NCBI RefSeq assembly: GCF_001613345.1
Contig: NZ_BDCE01000057.1
Span: 124,001-188,000, forward strand
Direction of reading: 5' to 3'
DNA: 64,000 nucleotides
DNA from: Nocardia uniformis NBRC 13702
GTDB lineage: Bacteria > Actinomycetota > Actinomycetes > Mycobacteriales > Mycobacteriaceae
Shown: one piece after another, positions 51,201 through 58,375 of the stretch
Numbering within the stretch: the stretch's first letter is position 1
How the letters are laid out: every line of letters starts with the position of its first letter
Position numbers and translations under genes: made by a program
Notes under the pieces: generated by a model
Told to the model about the DNA's origin: nothing
The model's database searches: none
The model's input: only the letters and a program-made list of their open reading frames with translations

Positions 51201-51338
51201 GGCGTCGGGCTCCGATCCCGCCAGCACGGCGGCGACAGCGCTGAGGCCGGCGTCGTCGATCAGTGCGCCGGAGGTGACGGGGTCAGACGTTGGACCGCTG
51301 GGCGCCTCGGTGGGTGGGAAGTATTGCGCCTCAGGCAC
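45222..51338 (-). CDS. Very large DNA methylase-SNF2 helicase protein (DarB-like)
   Basis: N6-adenine-methylase-like motifs come first: EPGCGSGVF (about 50410-50450) and NVPFG in place of NPPY (about 50250). A long middle region follows, then an SNF2-type helicase: Walker A VGAGKTG (about 48080), DEAH box FVDEAHAFKN (about 47610), ATGTPLSNSLSELW (about 47410) and REGRIVRQGNQNP (about 46510). A coiled-coil tail ends the protein. Proteins of this build occur on phages and conjugative elements, P1 DarB being the best known, and can shield incoming DNA from host restriction; that role is inference here. The start is unresolved: coordinates give the shortest reading (GTG 51338). The frame stays open to ATG 52184, which has the only strong ribosome site, across another gene. 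Confidence 0.85.
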   Translation of the reverse strand: MPEAQYFPPTEAPSGPTSDPVTSGALIDDAGLSAVAAVLAGSEPDAFAVLGRDAYRAGRTNTAEPIDPAVAAELVRLHVGPDRIIQLLNDYLRGWQEAAADSQQQRSSISRGTQLPGVEQSGAQITGSTNEASRPTVEIAIPVERSITTRPESGRVSQEPEAASVPEPAADATQDAALPAPVDFVPGTQLWVPSQELERAHANLRTIEVLRVLDAEDRYATPEEQQVIAAWSGWGALPGIFTDAPEWATEHSRLSKLLDTSEWAHARASTLNAHYTDPAVSQAIWDAMQRAGFAGGRVLEPGCGSGVFIGQAPPEAVMVGVECDPTTARAAAALYPSAQIRCEGFEDTRVEAGAFTAAIGNVPFGKTRLYDPIHNAANFSIHNHFLVKSLDLVGVGGYVAVLTSHFTSETRDTTAREQMASRADLVGAIRLPAKAFQRVAGTGVVQDLLIWRVREPGREPTTDTRLYLQSGMTTVRDEHGYRRETELNKYFLAHPDHILGELCWRQRQYNRDALDVEGPVGEELARLVTGRLTRIVDNALDADLGLTATPESTVIASPDAFGAGLVTPVGESVEVAVDTLRWNKNLGRIEVYTGTNWTEAPVRAKRRIAEWRELLGLRDVAATLVQAQLEGRDHTERSALRGELNRHYDRYLTTYGFINRFTWIEPPPVTEQRHRERVDTAVAAWRAEQGERGHPYSGPVPDDVLERITEQAWEPEREPFKKQTHLEGVLRNDPTIALVFALEVFDEESGRAIKGPLFTSDVIATAAQPITRATTIEDAVAVSLDETGVIDVPRIARLLAVSTDDTEQQLVAATLAFRSIGDPDTWISAASYLSGNVHTKLRAATTRAETDPRYRANIEALTAVLPQRRTDVDIRLGAVWVPPQEYAAFIRETFSIPAGHQVLVERVAGEWVIDVPEYDDWQSDLEKWGLAPKIYPNQDGGYNFDDPHADELGVAHSGVAGRNCDHIEILTSLCNSKPIQINKSKDFHAATGGDKLHSRATRAAQAKARRLATEFEMWALQSDPARRERLIDRYNELFNTIVAPEFDGSHLRLPGLGVHYAPYPYQRNAVARIISEPTVLLDHVVGAGKTGTMIMAAMELRRLGLARQPWIVVPNHLIAQMAREAAQWYPGAKILAGTAGTDRESRQRLIAQSTAQDWDVVIVPMSSFKLMPVSAQTRTAYYQEQIDELTDALGVLSGKKAVKILELRLKTATNQLKKLLAEIKSDSGLGFEASGCDYLFVDEAHAFKNLLRVSNIDELACAPGSQQAQDLLLKLEYLRGKRRREATAADIPEDAYIERVATFATGTPLSNSLSELWVMNRYLRPDLLRDAGVEHLDSWGGAFTATRETIELNSSGTRFQPKTRVAEFVNVGDLIAMTSAFTDSVSRDQIPATLPELRSGERTVVSFEPPQEVADFITDLGFRADRFDPKRPDIDNPLKVATDGRNATLDPRTAHLRAPDTSELGRLRSTVVAERILATYAATKDNVYLDPETDEPSPIRGGLQIVFCDRATPKTDHSTWSIYDALRHELIAGGIPAERIAFIHDYPGPAAKTQLFTECRSGKIAVLLGSTEKMGTGANIQTRAVALHHVDVPWRPADLEQREGRIVRQGNQNPIVDIFCYVAEKTFDIYMWQTVERKAHFIDQYRRADRSARRVPDLGADDLAENAAMIKAVATGDQRYVRRIELEQLIGELQIEQDSYFAATRSRERELIALRAAIPAHEKAVFELENITVLLDCQQETDTKPPVVIGDTSYDERPEASAALIDALRDAALRLRSRPTDEAITIGAVSGVEVEVRYNASDSLLHVKPFGLPVLKTIEHESLYLDTLKTAAMSPAEHDAAQARLASGIMTRVENLIADLPKALDNRRWDLNRDRNRLHQLETEPAPEFTRRPELKQLHVELDALERDLRNEATSPEALARRRALDDRLAARSRRRGWSLMLNATPAFCRHLGYDNPDQVRALMRKREQDAHLERLQQQEEEHSCASDAGVVAATVGAEIRGLITTATPQGNTNAGVEKATPAIHPITSSQEKELEIE

Positions 51339-51478
51339 GTCTGGAGTGGCCGTGCCTGGACGGGTGGTCGGCGTGACACTGGTGAGGTCGGCGATCGTGG
51401 CCGGTAGCGGTGTGCCGCCGGGATTGGCGGTCGCCGGGTCGACGCCGCCGCTATCGAAGAGGGAGAGTTGGTTCGGGT

Positions 51479-52090
51479 CTAGTTGGCGGCGAGTGCGCCG
51501 GGGCCGTCGAGCGGCAGGCGGTCCGCCCGCATTCCTTGCTCCAGCCGGTTGATAAACGACGCTGACCGTGGATCGTTCACTTCGCCGGGCAGCGGTTCGC
51601 CGTCCTCGCGCATCGTTTGCAGCAGATGCGCGGCCATCACCCGCACCAGCGTCGACCGGTGTGGCAGGAGCTGATCGGCGAGTGCGTCGAGATCCGGATC
51701 GGGTTCCGGAGTCCTCGTCGCCGGGTCGCGCCACCGATCCGGCGACGCGCTGACCGCCACCGCGGTCTTCGGCTCGCTGTCTGCCGGAGTTTCGGGCGCT
51801 ACCGGAATCTTTTCGTATAGCGCTTCGGTCAGGACCGCCTCGGTCACCTGATTGCGCAGGTTGTTGATCAGCCCCACCGTTGTCAGATAGTCCGGCTCCC
51901 GACCGGTTGCCTTTGCCCACTGCGCGAGCGCCTGCTGTTGCCCGGCCACCGTTCGCCGTTCGATCTCGGTGCAGATCGTCGCGGTTTCCGTCGTCAGGAA
52001 GCTGTTGATCTGTTCGGTCGTCCACTCCGGTGGCAGGCCGATGTGCTGTCGCCAGGTGGTCTCGACGATCGCGTGTATCTGCTGGGACAT
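51479..52090 (-). CDS. Element protein of unknown function (203 residues)
   Basis: It starts at ATG 52090 after AGGAGG with 6 bases of spacing, an excellent ribosome site. The product (MSQQIHAIVETTWRQHIGLP ...) is soluble, mostly helical and shows the high third-position GC of real genes here, unlike the overlapping frame. No family is recognised. It lies between DUF4913 and the methylase-helicase, and the latter's frame runs open right through it. Confidence 0.72.
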   Translation of the reverse strand: MSQQIHAIVETTWRQHIGLPPEWTTEQINSFLTTETATICTEIERRTVAGQQQALAQWAKATGREPDYLTTVGLINNLRNQVTEAVLTEALYEKIPVAPETPADSEPKTAVAVSASPDRWRDPATRTPEPDPDLDALADQLLPHRSTLVRVMAAHLLQTMREDGEPLPGEVNDPRSASFINRLEQGMRADRLPLDGPGALAAN

Positions 52091-52258
52091 GGGTTTCCTC
52101 CTCATCGATCGTTTGCTGCGATGGTGGCACGGAGTCGAAGAGCGCGGGCTGTCCCTCGCCGATCTTTTTGCTATTGAATTTCATTTTCGACTCCTCCATT
52201 TCTGTGCGGGCGACGTCAGGTCATGGGTGGCCTTTCTGGCGGGCGGGCGGTTATTCGG

Positions 52259-52660
52259 TTATGCGGCGAGATCGTCGAACCATCCCGGCGGGACCGGGGT
52301 AGTCGGAAACGGTGCGAGGTCGTGGTGGCGGGCGCTGCCGCAGCGGTACATGGGTCCGGCGTCGCCGTCGCAGAGCACGCGCAGGTGGGGGTCGCCGTGG
52401 TGAATCCACCAGCTGCTCATCGCGTCGGCGGAGCCGGTGGCGCGGGCGGCTTCCCATGCCTGCCACAGCGCGGTGAGTCGGACGGCGACTTCGGGATGTC
52501 GCCACCATTGCGGACACCACACGCGCCCGCCGCTGCCGCCGGAGTTGGTGAGCTTCCCGGCCAGGGTGGGCGCGAGCCAGCATTCGACGAACTGGCCGAC
52601 GTTGCGGAACAACGGTGCCGGGCGGTCGCCGTCGGATCCGGGTTTGGATAGGCCGCTCAT
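52259..52660 (-). CDS. DUF4913 protein
   Basis: A 133-residue protein with the DUF4913 pattern: WCPQWWRHPEVAVRLTALWQ, then SSWWIHHGDPHLRVLCDGD. The family is common on actinobacterial plasmids and conjugative elements, next to coupling proteins. Its ATG overlaps the stop of the coupling ATPase gene (ATGA), so it is probably made with it and may assist DNA transfer. Confidence 0.8.
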   Translation of the reverse strand: MSGLSKPGSDGDRPAPLFRNVGQFVECWLAPTLAGKLTNSGGSGGRVWCPQWWRHPEVAVRLTALWQAWEAARATGSADAMSSWWIHHGDPHLRVLCDGDAGPMYRCGSARHHDLAPFPTTPVPPGWFDDLAA

Positions 52661-54465
52661 CGCGGACCGGCTTTGTCGAAGGTTGCGGCGTCAGGGCCGT
52701 AGCGGCGCAGCGAATCACGAATAGCATCGGCGTATTCGGTTGTGTCCCAGTAGGTCTTCTTCAACAGCACAGGGGGATTGCCTGCCGTCCACACCACAGC
52801 GCGATCCTTGGGCAGTGCGGCGAGGGTGGCGATCGACAGGATGGGTTCGCGCGACCAGGACTGCGATGTCGACGCGCCTCCGCGCCCGCGTGAGCGGGAC
52901 CAGCGGGATACGTCGTAGTCGTCGGCGAGTGCGGACAGATCGGCGAGGTAGGTGCGGTCGCGGATGCCGCCGCCGTAGTAGTGGACGTTGGATTGTTCGG
53001 CGAGTTGCTTCAGAGACTCTGGACTCCACACCTCCGCGCCTTGGGCAGGTGATTGCAGGAAGGTTAGGGCGACGACGCCCTGAGAGCCCAAGTGGGAGTA
53101 GAGCTTCGGGAGCTCCTTGAGTCGACACACGTTGGCGGCTTCGTCCAGGATTGCCACCAGCGGGTGTGGCAGTCTTCCGCCGGTGCTGGCGCGGGCGACG
53201 GTGAGCGCCTGGTCGATGATGCAGCCGACAAGCGCGGTCGTCAGGCCGGTTGCCGAGGCGGGTCCCTCCATCGACAGCGCGTAGAGCGTGTCGGTGGACC
53301 GCACGAAGGACACCGGATCGAACTGGGGGAGGCGTTGGTTTCCCGGCGCGGACCAGTCTGCGAGATCAGTTGTGTCACTGTCGAATATCTTCCGATCGGG
53401 TGGCACCACCGTCGCGGCGGCTGCCGGATCGTTGAGCACGTTGAGATTGCGGCGTGCCATGTCGTAGAGGCCGTCGCGCTGACGGGGATTCAGTGCCTGT
53501 GCGGTGGCTAGTTTCGTAGCGGCGAAGAGGTCTCCAGCGGTGACGAGTTGCTGGTGCGCTGTGCTGTCGTCGGGGTCAGCCAGCCAGGCAAGGGTGTGGA
53601 CGAGGTCGCCGCCACCAGCTGCGGCGGCCCACTGATACAGCGCGAGAAGCTCTTCCGAGCCTCCAGAGAAGTAGGCGTCGACGCGGGCGTTGTCCTCACT
53701 GGCAGCCGAGGCGAAACGCCCGGCGAGCGTGCGTGCGTCACCAAGGCCAGCGACGTAGGTCAGCGGGTTCCACCACCAGTCCTGGTGGATATGGCCGGTG
53801 ATGCCCTGCAGATCGGACTCCCATACTTGGCCGCACTTTTCACGCACGCCGCGGGTGTGGTCGCGCAAATCTCTCTTGTTCGAGGTGGCGATCGCCGCAG
53901 CCGGTGCCGCGCACAGGGCTGGAATCGCGAGCGCGGCGGTCTTGCCGGTGCGGGGCCCGGCGAAGCACACACCGACGTCCTCCCAGCCCATGAAGATCGG
54001 GGTGTCTCCGATGACTGTGCGCCCCAATTCGATTCCGATGTCGGCTTCACCAACGATCGGCGTGCCTGGACGCAGGCGCTGGGCTCGGCGGCGGGCGGCG
54101 CTGCCGGTGACTTCACCGAGGTGACGCGGCGCGGTCATCAGCCGGGCCTGAGTATCGAGACGCGCCCGCGGGGTTCGCCTTCGTGGGATGCGCCACCGCA
54201 CCAGCGCCACGATCGCGGCGACGAGCAGCATCTGTGCGGGAATGACCAGCACCGAGGCGTGGACCGGCCAATGGAGCTGGTCGGCGACCAGTTCACCGGC
54301 CGCCGCGATGGGATTGGCCGGAATGCGCTGGTCGATCCCCGCCCACCGGCTACCGAGCGCCCAGCAACCGTGTGCGATTGCGGTCGCCGCGATCACCACG
54401 AGCAGTACCAACAGCGTCAGTACTGATTCGTCGATCGCGCCCCGGGCGGAGGAACGGTTCGTCAC
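52657..54465 (-). CDS. Type IV coupling ATPase (VirD4/TraG family)
   Basis: The motor that hands DNA-protein substrates to the secretion channel. Two N-terminal membrane segments (about 13-36 and 70-90) precede the ATPase: Walker A GPRTGKT at 170-176, Walker B VAILDEAANV near 445, and typical downstream TraG motifs (FLQSPAQGAEVWS, NVHYYGGG). 602 residues is a usual size. Start and stop overlap neighbours by ATGA on both sides. Confidence 0.93.
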   Translation of the reverse strand: MTNRSSARGAIDESVLTLLVLLVVIAATAIAHGCWALGSRWAGIDQRIPANPIAAAGELVADQLHWPVHASVLVIPAQMLLVAAIVALVRWRIPRRRTPRARLDTQARLMTAPRHLGEVTGSAARRRAQRLRPGTPIVGEADIGIELGRTVIGDTPIFMGWEDVGVCFAGPRTGKTAALAIPALCAAPAAAIATSNKRDLRDHTRGVREKCGQVWESDLQGITGHIHQDWWWNPLTYVAGLGDARTLAGRFASAASEDNARVDAYFSGGSEELLALYQWAAAAGGGDLVHTLAWLADPDDSTAHQQLVTAGDLFAATKLATAQALNPRQRDGLYDMARRNLNVLNDPAAAATVVPPDRKIFDSDTTDLADWSAPGNQRLPQFDPVSFVRSTDTLYALSMEGPASATGLTTALVGCIIDQALTVARASTGGRLPHPLVAILDEAANVCRLKELPKLYSHLGSQGVVALTFLQSPAQGAEVWSPESLKQLAEQSNVHYYGGGIRDRTYLADLSALADDYDVSRWSRSRGRGGASTSQSWSREPILSIATLAALPKDRAVVWTAGNPPVLLKKTYWDTTEYADAIRDSLRRYGPDAATFDKAGPR

Positions 54466-55178
54466 ACCACATCACCCCCACTCACATCCGTCTCAAGGTC
54501 CGGCGAGATCAGTTGCTGGTCTACACCGGCAGACGGTGTCTCGATCACCTGCGATGACAGCGGCGCGTCGGTCTCGACTGAGGATTGGTCGGGGTGTGCG
54601 GCGTCGATCAGGCCCTGGATAACCGCCGCCTGATCGAGGGAGGTCAGGTCGCCCGTGCCGGGGCCAGTGTCGGTCGCGGCGGCGGGGTCGGCTTCGGTGA
54701 CGGGCGGTGTGGCGTGAACCGGTATGAAGGGTTGAGTGGGGTCGTTGGCGATCGGGTTGCGCAGGATCTCCGGGTCGATTCCGATCTCGTCGCGTACCCG
54801 CGCATCCAATCCCGCTGCCACTTCCGGGTTTTCATCCGCGTGGGCTTGTGCCCACGCCCATTGGGCGACGAGGTGTTCTTGCTCGGCGCGGGTAGCGCGT
54901 GCTGTCTCCAGTTCGACGGCGAGGTCGGCGGTGGCGTCGCGGTCTACCTGCTTCCAGTGCGTGCGCAGCAACCGCTGTGCGCGTTCAGCCATCCGTATTG
55001 CGCGTTCGGAGCGTTGCTCGGCGCGATCATGCGCACGTTCGGCGCGGTCGTGGACACGCTCGGCGTTCTGCAAGCGGGCCTGGTTCCATCGCCCTGCCGT
55101 CACGGTCGCGTCCTTGACCTTGCCTGCGAGCATGCCGAACTCACGGCGCGCCTGGTCGATCTCATCGTGTTCGTTCAT
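54462..55178 (-). CDS. Coiled-coil protein with the shared C-terminal motif
   Basis: A 238-residue protein starting at ATG 55178, overlapping the previous stop. Residues 20-115 form a highly charged coiled coil (RVHDRAERAHDRAEQRSERA and following). The Pro/Thr-rich C-terminus contains IQGLIDAAHP about 52 residues from the end and finishes acidic. The same motif occurs at the C-termini of the products at 56081 and 57188. The frame continues open upstream but is not coding there. Confidence 0.78.
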   Translation of the reverse strand: MNEHDEIDQARREFGMLAGKVKDATVTAGRWNQARLQNAERVHDRAERAHDRAEQRSERAIRMAERAQRLLRTHWKQVDRDATADLAVELETARATRAEQEHLVAQWAWAQAHADENPEVAAGLDARVRDEIGIDPEILRNPIANDPTQPFIPVHATPPVTEADPAAATDTGPGTGDLTSLDQAAVIQGLIDAAHPDQSSVETDAPLSSQVIETPSAGVDQQLISPDLETDVSGGDVV

Positions 55179-55963
55179 GACCTCACCTCGCCGTCGTCGG
55201 TAGCGGAAGCCGCGATGTCGCTGTGGTCGCGCTGAGCGTGTGACGTCGCTGTGTGCGGTCCGGGTCCGGCCTTCCGTTTCGTAGGCGGTGTCGGTATCGG
55301 TGGTGGGGCATCCGATCCGGTGTCGTCGAGGAAGCCGGTGAGTTCGGTGCTGACGTGACGACCAGGTTTGCGACACCATTCGACGGCGCGATTGGCGGCG
55401 GGCTCGACCGGTTCGATGACCACGCCGAGGCGCGCGCGTTCGATGCTGCCCGACAGGGTTTGCGTGGAGATGCCGGGCGAGGTCAGGTGCAGGATCAGGC
55501 GGGCGGCACCGATACGGGCTAGGGTGCGGGCGCGTCCGGCCAACCAGATGGCGCGGTGCGCGACGGACAGTTCGGCGGTGGGTTGGTCGCCGTGGTACCA
55601 CCAGTCGTCGAGGGTGAGATTGTCGTACCAGACCACCCCCTGTGGCCCGCAGATGGCGAAACTTTGTTGGGCGTGGTCCGCGGCGGCCCACAAGCGCAGT
55701 TGCGGCCCGGTGGCGGCGCGGGCGATGGCCGCGTGGCGGGCGGCGTGGGTGGCGGCGCGGAGCTGGTCGAAGTCGATACCGAGCTGACGGCGCATTTCGT
55801 ATTTGACCTTCGGCCACAGTTCAGGGCCGTCGAGCCTGTGCATGACCGCCCATCCGTAGAGCTGTCCGTGCTCGGTGAACCGGCGAAGGTTGTCCGAGTA
55901 CTCGGTGACCGCTGATTTGGCCTGGTCCCACAGGGGGTCAGCCTCGTTGCCGGTATCGTTCAT
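55175..55963 (-). CDS. Element protein of unknown function (262 residues)
   Basis: It starts after AAGGAGG with about 9 bases of spacing. A globular, Trp-rich N-terminal part (residues 1-200) contains DLWPK-like and CGPQGVVWYDNLTLDDWWY segments; the C-terminal 60 residues are disordered and Pro/Lys-rich. No family is recognised. It is first in the ATGA-linked chain leading to the coupling ATPase. Confidence 0.7.
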   Translation of the reverse strand: MNDTGNEADPLWDQAKSAVTEYSDNLRRFTEHGQLYGWAVMHRLDGPELWPKVKYEMRRQLGIDFDQLRAATHAARHAAIARAATGPQLRLWAAADHAQQSFAICGPQGVVWYDNLTLDDWWYHGDQPTAELSVAHRAIWLAGRARTLARIGAARLILHLTSPGISTQTLSGSIERARLGVVIEPVEPAANRAVEWCRKPGRHVSTELTGFLDDTGSDAPPPIPTPPTKRKAGPGPHTATSHAQRDHSDIAASATDDGEVRS

Positions 55964-56080
55964 CGTCCTCAGCCTCCTTCAAATCTGTTGTCCGTTGGTG
56001 TCTTTCGTTCCTCCCCGGGTAGTGCTCGACGTGGTCGCGGTGACTGCGTCAGGTGCGCCGTAATGGATTAGAGGTTCGGG

Positions 56081-57079
56081 CTACATCTCCACCTCCGGTT
56101 CGGTGGCCGCCGAGCTCCGCTCGATATCCGGAAGTTCCTGGGCAACTGAGCATTCCGTCGTTGATCTGGGCCCATAGCTGTGGGCGGTGTTGATCAGGTG
56201 TTGGATGTCTGTCGCCTGGTCGGTGCGTGCGGCGATCTCGTGATCAACCGACGTCGTGGTCGCCTCGGCCTCGGCAGAGTGTGCGAGGTAGTGCGTGATG
56301 AGCTGATCCACCGCACGGAAGCGCTCCTGCGCCACAGGATGCCTTGGCACTCGGTCGATACCGATGAGGTCCTCGCAATCGGCGAGCTGCCGTACGGCTT
56401 GCAGGCACAGGCCCGCCTTCTCCAGGTGCGCTTCCCACGGATTGGGTGTGTCCGGTCGAGCGCCTTCTGCGACAGCCCACCGCGCGATCAACGTTTCCGA
56501 CGGTTTGTGCCCGACAATCTCGCGAACACGACTGAGGTCACCGACCGTGGCACCGGAACCGACTGTGGAACCCGCAGTTACACCCTGTTCAACCCTGCTG
56601 CGCACCATGGTGAGTGCGGTCGCGGCCAGATGCTCGTCAGCGCCCGTGCGTACGTGGTCGGCCGCATGATCCGGTTTGTCGAGGAATCGGAAGATTGATG
56701 TGTCCGATCCTGCTCGATGGATCTCGACCAGCATCAGGTGATCAGCGGGGACTGCCTTGTGGTGGGCAGCGATGTGTTCCGCTGCGCGCGCGAAGGCATC
56801 GTCGATGCTGAAGCAGGCGATTGCCGTCATCGGGTGGCTGACTTGTACCGCGAATTTGTTGTAGTAGCCCTGCCATACGGGGTGCTCGGCAAGATCGTCG
56901 GTCTTCTCGCTCAGAAAGGTCTGCAACCGCTGCTCCGCCTCGAAGGTCTCGAGCATGAGATCGGCGACGTCCGCGAGAGTGTTCGCGTCATCTCCGACCG
57001 TATTTGCCTGGTCGTAGAGACGGAAAACGGCTTCCTCCAGTGCGGCTGCCTGATCGGCCGCGGATTCCGGTGTGGTCAT
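56081..57079 (-). CDS. Element protein, paralogue of the next gene upstream
   Basis: 332 residues, starting after GGAGGT. It shares with the product of 57188-58327 the blocks LFRLYDQAN (near 20), a beta-alpha unit beginning VSHPMTAIACFS and ending HLMLVEIH, PSETLIARWAVAEG, HPVAQERFRAVDQLITHYL and, 41 residues from the end, IQHLINTAHS followed by a Glu-rich terminus. The function is unknown; the pair looks like a tandem duplication within the conjugation operon. Confidence 0.75.
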   Translation of the reverse strand: MTTPESAADQAAALEEAVFRLYDQANTVGDDANTLADVADLMLETFEAEQRLQTFLSEKTDDLAEHPVWQGYYNKFAVQVSHPMTAIACFSIDDAFARAAEHIAAHHKAVPADHLMLVEIHRAGSDTSIFRFLDKPDHAADHVRTGADEHLAATALTMVRSRVEQGVTAGSTVGSGATVGDLSRVREIVGHKPSETLIARWAVAEGARPDTPNPWEAHLEKAGLCLQAVRQLADCEDLIGIDRVPRHPVAQERFRAVDQLITHYLAHSAEAEATTTSVDHEIAARTDQATDIQHLINTAHSYGPRSTTECSVAQELPDIERSSAATEPEVEM

Positions 57080-57187
57080 GGGTCACACCTCCCTCCTATT
57101 TGTCGGGCGCAGATACGAAACCCGCGTCCAGATGGATTTGCTGGTAGGCCATCTCGTAGCGGCCACTCATGGAGTCACACCGCGGCA

Positions 57188-58327
57188 TCACGGCTCGATC
57201 TCCGTTTCAGCTGTCGCGCTGGGGCTTTCAACTACAGGTGGTGGCTCAGCGCTGCCAAGCTGTTCTTGCCCAGCCGTGACGGGCGGGTGCGCTGCGTCGA
57301 CGAGGCGTTGGATCGTCGGTGCCTCGGTGGAGCGCGTGGCGGACATATCGGGTGGCCCGGGTGCACTCGCGTTCCGATAATCTCCGGCCAGCCTCTGGTC
57401 GGTGTAATAGACAACGAGATCGCGCATCGCTGAATCACGCTGTTGGACAGCAGGGTGCTGCGGTGAGCTCATGACCTCACCGCGATCCATGCACTCAGCC
57501 AGGAACGAAATCACCTGCGGACGCAAGCCGGCCGCCTGCATCTGTGACGACCATTCATTGGCCGACAGATCCTTGGTGGGCGGAGCTTCCGTGACTGCCC
57601 ACTGGCAGATCAGCGCCTCGATCGGTCTGTCCTGCAGCAATGCTTGGATGCGATCCATCTGGTTGGCGGTGGTTTGTGTGATGTCAGTGGGGCGTGACCA
57701 CGTATCGACGGCATCACCACGGGCGGCGGTTCGCCGCCTCTGCACCTCGGCCTGCGCCAGTAGCAGCGTCTGCGCGGTTGCGTCCTCGAATGCTTCCCGA
57801 CGAAGCTTCTCGTCCAGTTGCTCCGGGGTTTCGTACCCGCCCATCATTGGCGAATCCGATTCGCGAGCATAGATTTCGAGCATGACCCGACCGGTCGGTG
57901 GAACCTCGATACGGTCGGAAGCGAGATGGTCGCGAGCCCACTGATACGCATCGGCGAGCGTGTCGCTGTAGAAGATGGTCGCTGGATGGCTGACTTCTAC
58001 GCGGTATCGAAATTGGTCGTCGAGGGATTGGCCGTCTGAGCCGGTGTGGGTGGCTTCTGATTCGTCCAGCTCGGCGTAAAAGGGCTGCCATCGAGGGTCT
58101 GCGCCGAGTTCATCGCGATGTTCGCGGAGTGCGGCGGTCAACTTGTCTTCGGCGGCGATGATGTCCGCCGCGAGCTCGAGTGAGTCGGCGTCATGATAGG
58201 TGTCGCCCCACGCTGGGCCGTCCTCGGTCCAGACGATGTCGGGCTGGTTGGCGTGGTCATAGAGACGAAAGAGACTGTTCTTCAGCGCATTTAAGATGTC
58301 GTGTGCTGGTTGATGAGGTGTGGTCAT
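57188..58327 (-). CDS. Element protein, paralogue of the gene downstream
   Basis: 379 residues from ATG 58327, which follows GGAGGT; a GTG at 58336 is less likely. It carries the same blocks as the preceding protein: LFRLYDHAN, VSHPATIFYS ... GRVMLEIYA, PIEALICQWAVTEA, HPAVQQRDSAMRDLVVYYTD and IQRLVDAAHP exactly 41 residues from the end, then a Glu-rich terminus. It also has two insertions (a longer loop near 105-120 and one near 165-190). Confidence 0.75.
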   Translation of the reverse strand: MTTPHQPAHDILNALKNSLFRLYDHANQPDIVWTEDGPAWGDTYHDADSLELAADIIAAEDKLTAALREHRDELGADPRWQPFYAELDESEATHTGSDGQSLDDQFRYRVEVSHPATIFYSDTLADAYQWARDHLASDRIEVPPTGRVMLEIYARESDSPMMGGYETPEQLDEKLRREAFEDATAQTLLLAQAEVQRRRTAARGDAVDTWSRPTDITQTTANQMDRIQALLQDRPIEALICQWAVTEAPPTKDLSANEWSSQMQAAGLRPQVISFLAECMDRGEVMSSPQHPAVQQRDSAMRDLVVYYTDQRLAGDYRNASAPGPPDMSATRSTEAPTIQRLVDAAHPPVTAGQEQLGSAEPPPVVESPSATAETEIEP

Positions 58328-58375
58328 TGCTGGCACCTCCTTCTCTCGATATGTGTCTTCGCGAGCTGTTTCCGG

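Noticed and set aside
54462..55817. 451-codon reading of the coiled-coil gene
   Set aside because: The upstream half is an Arg/His/Pro-rich shadow of the gene at 55175; the strong start is ATG 55178.
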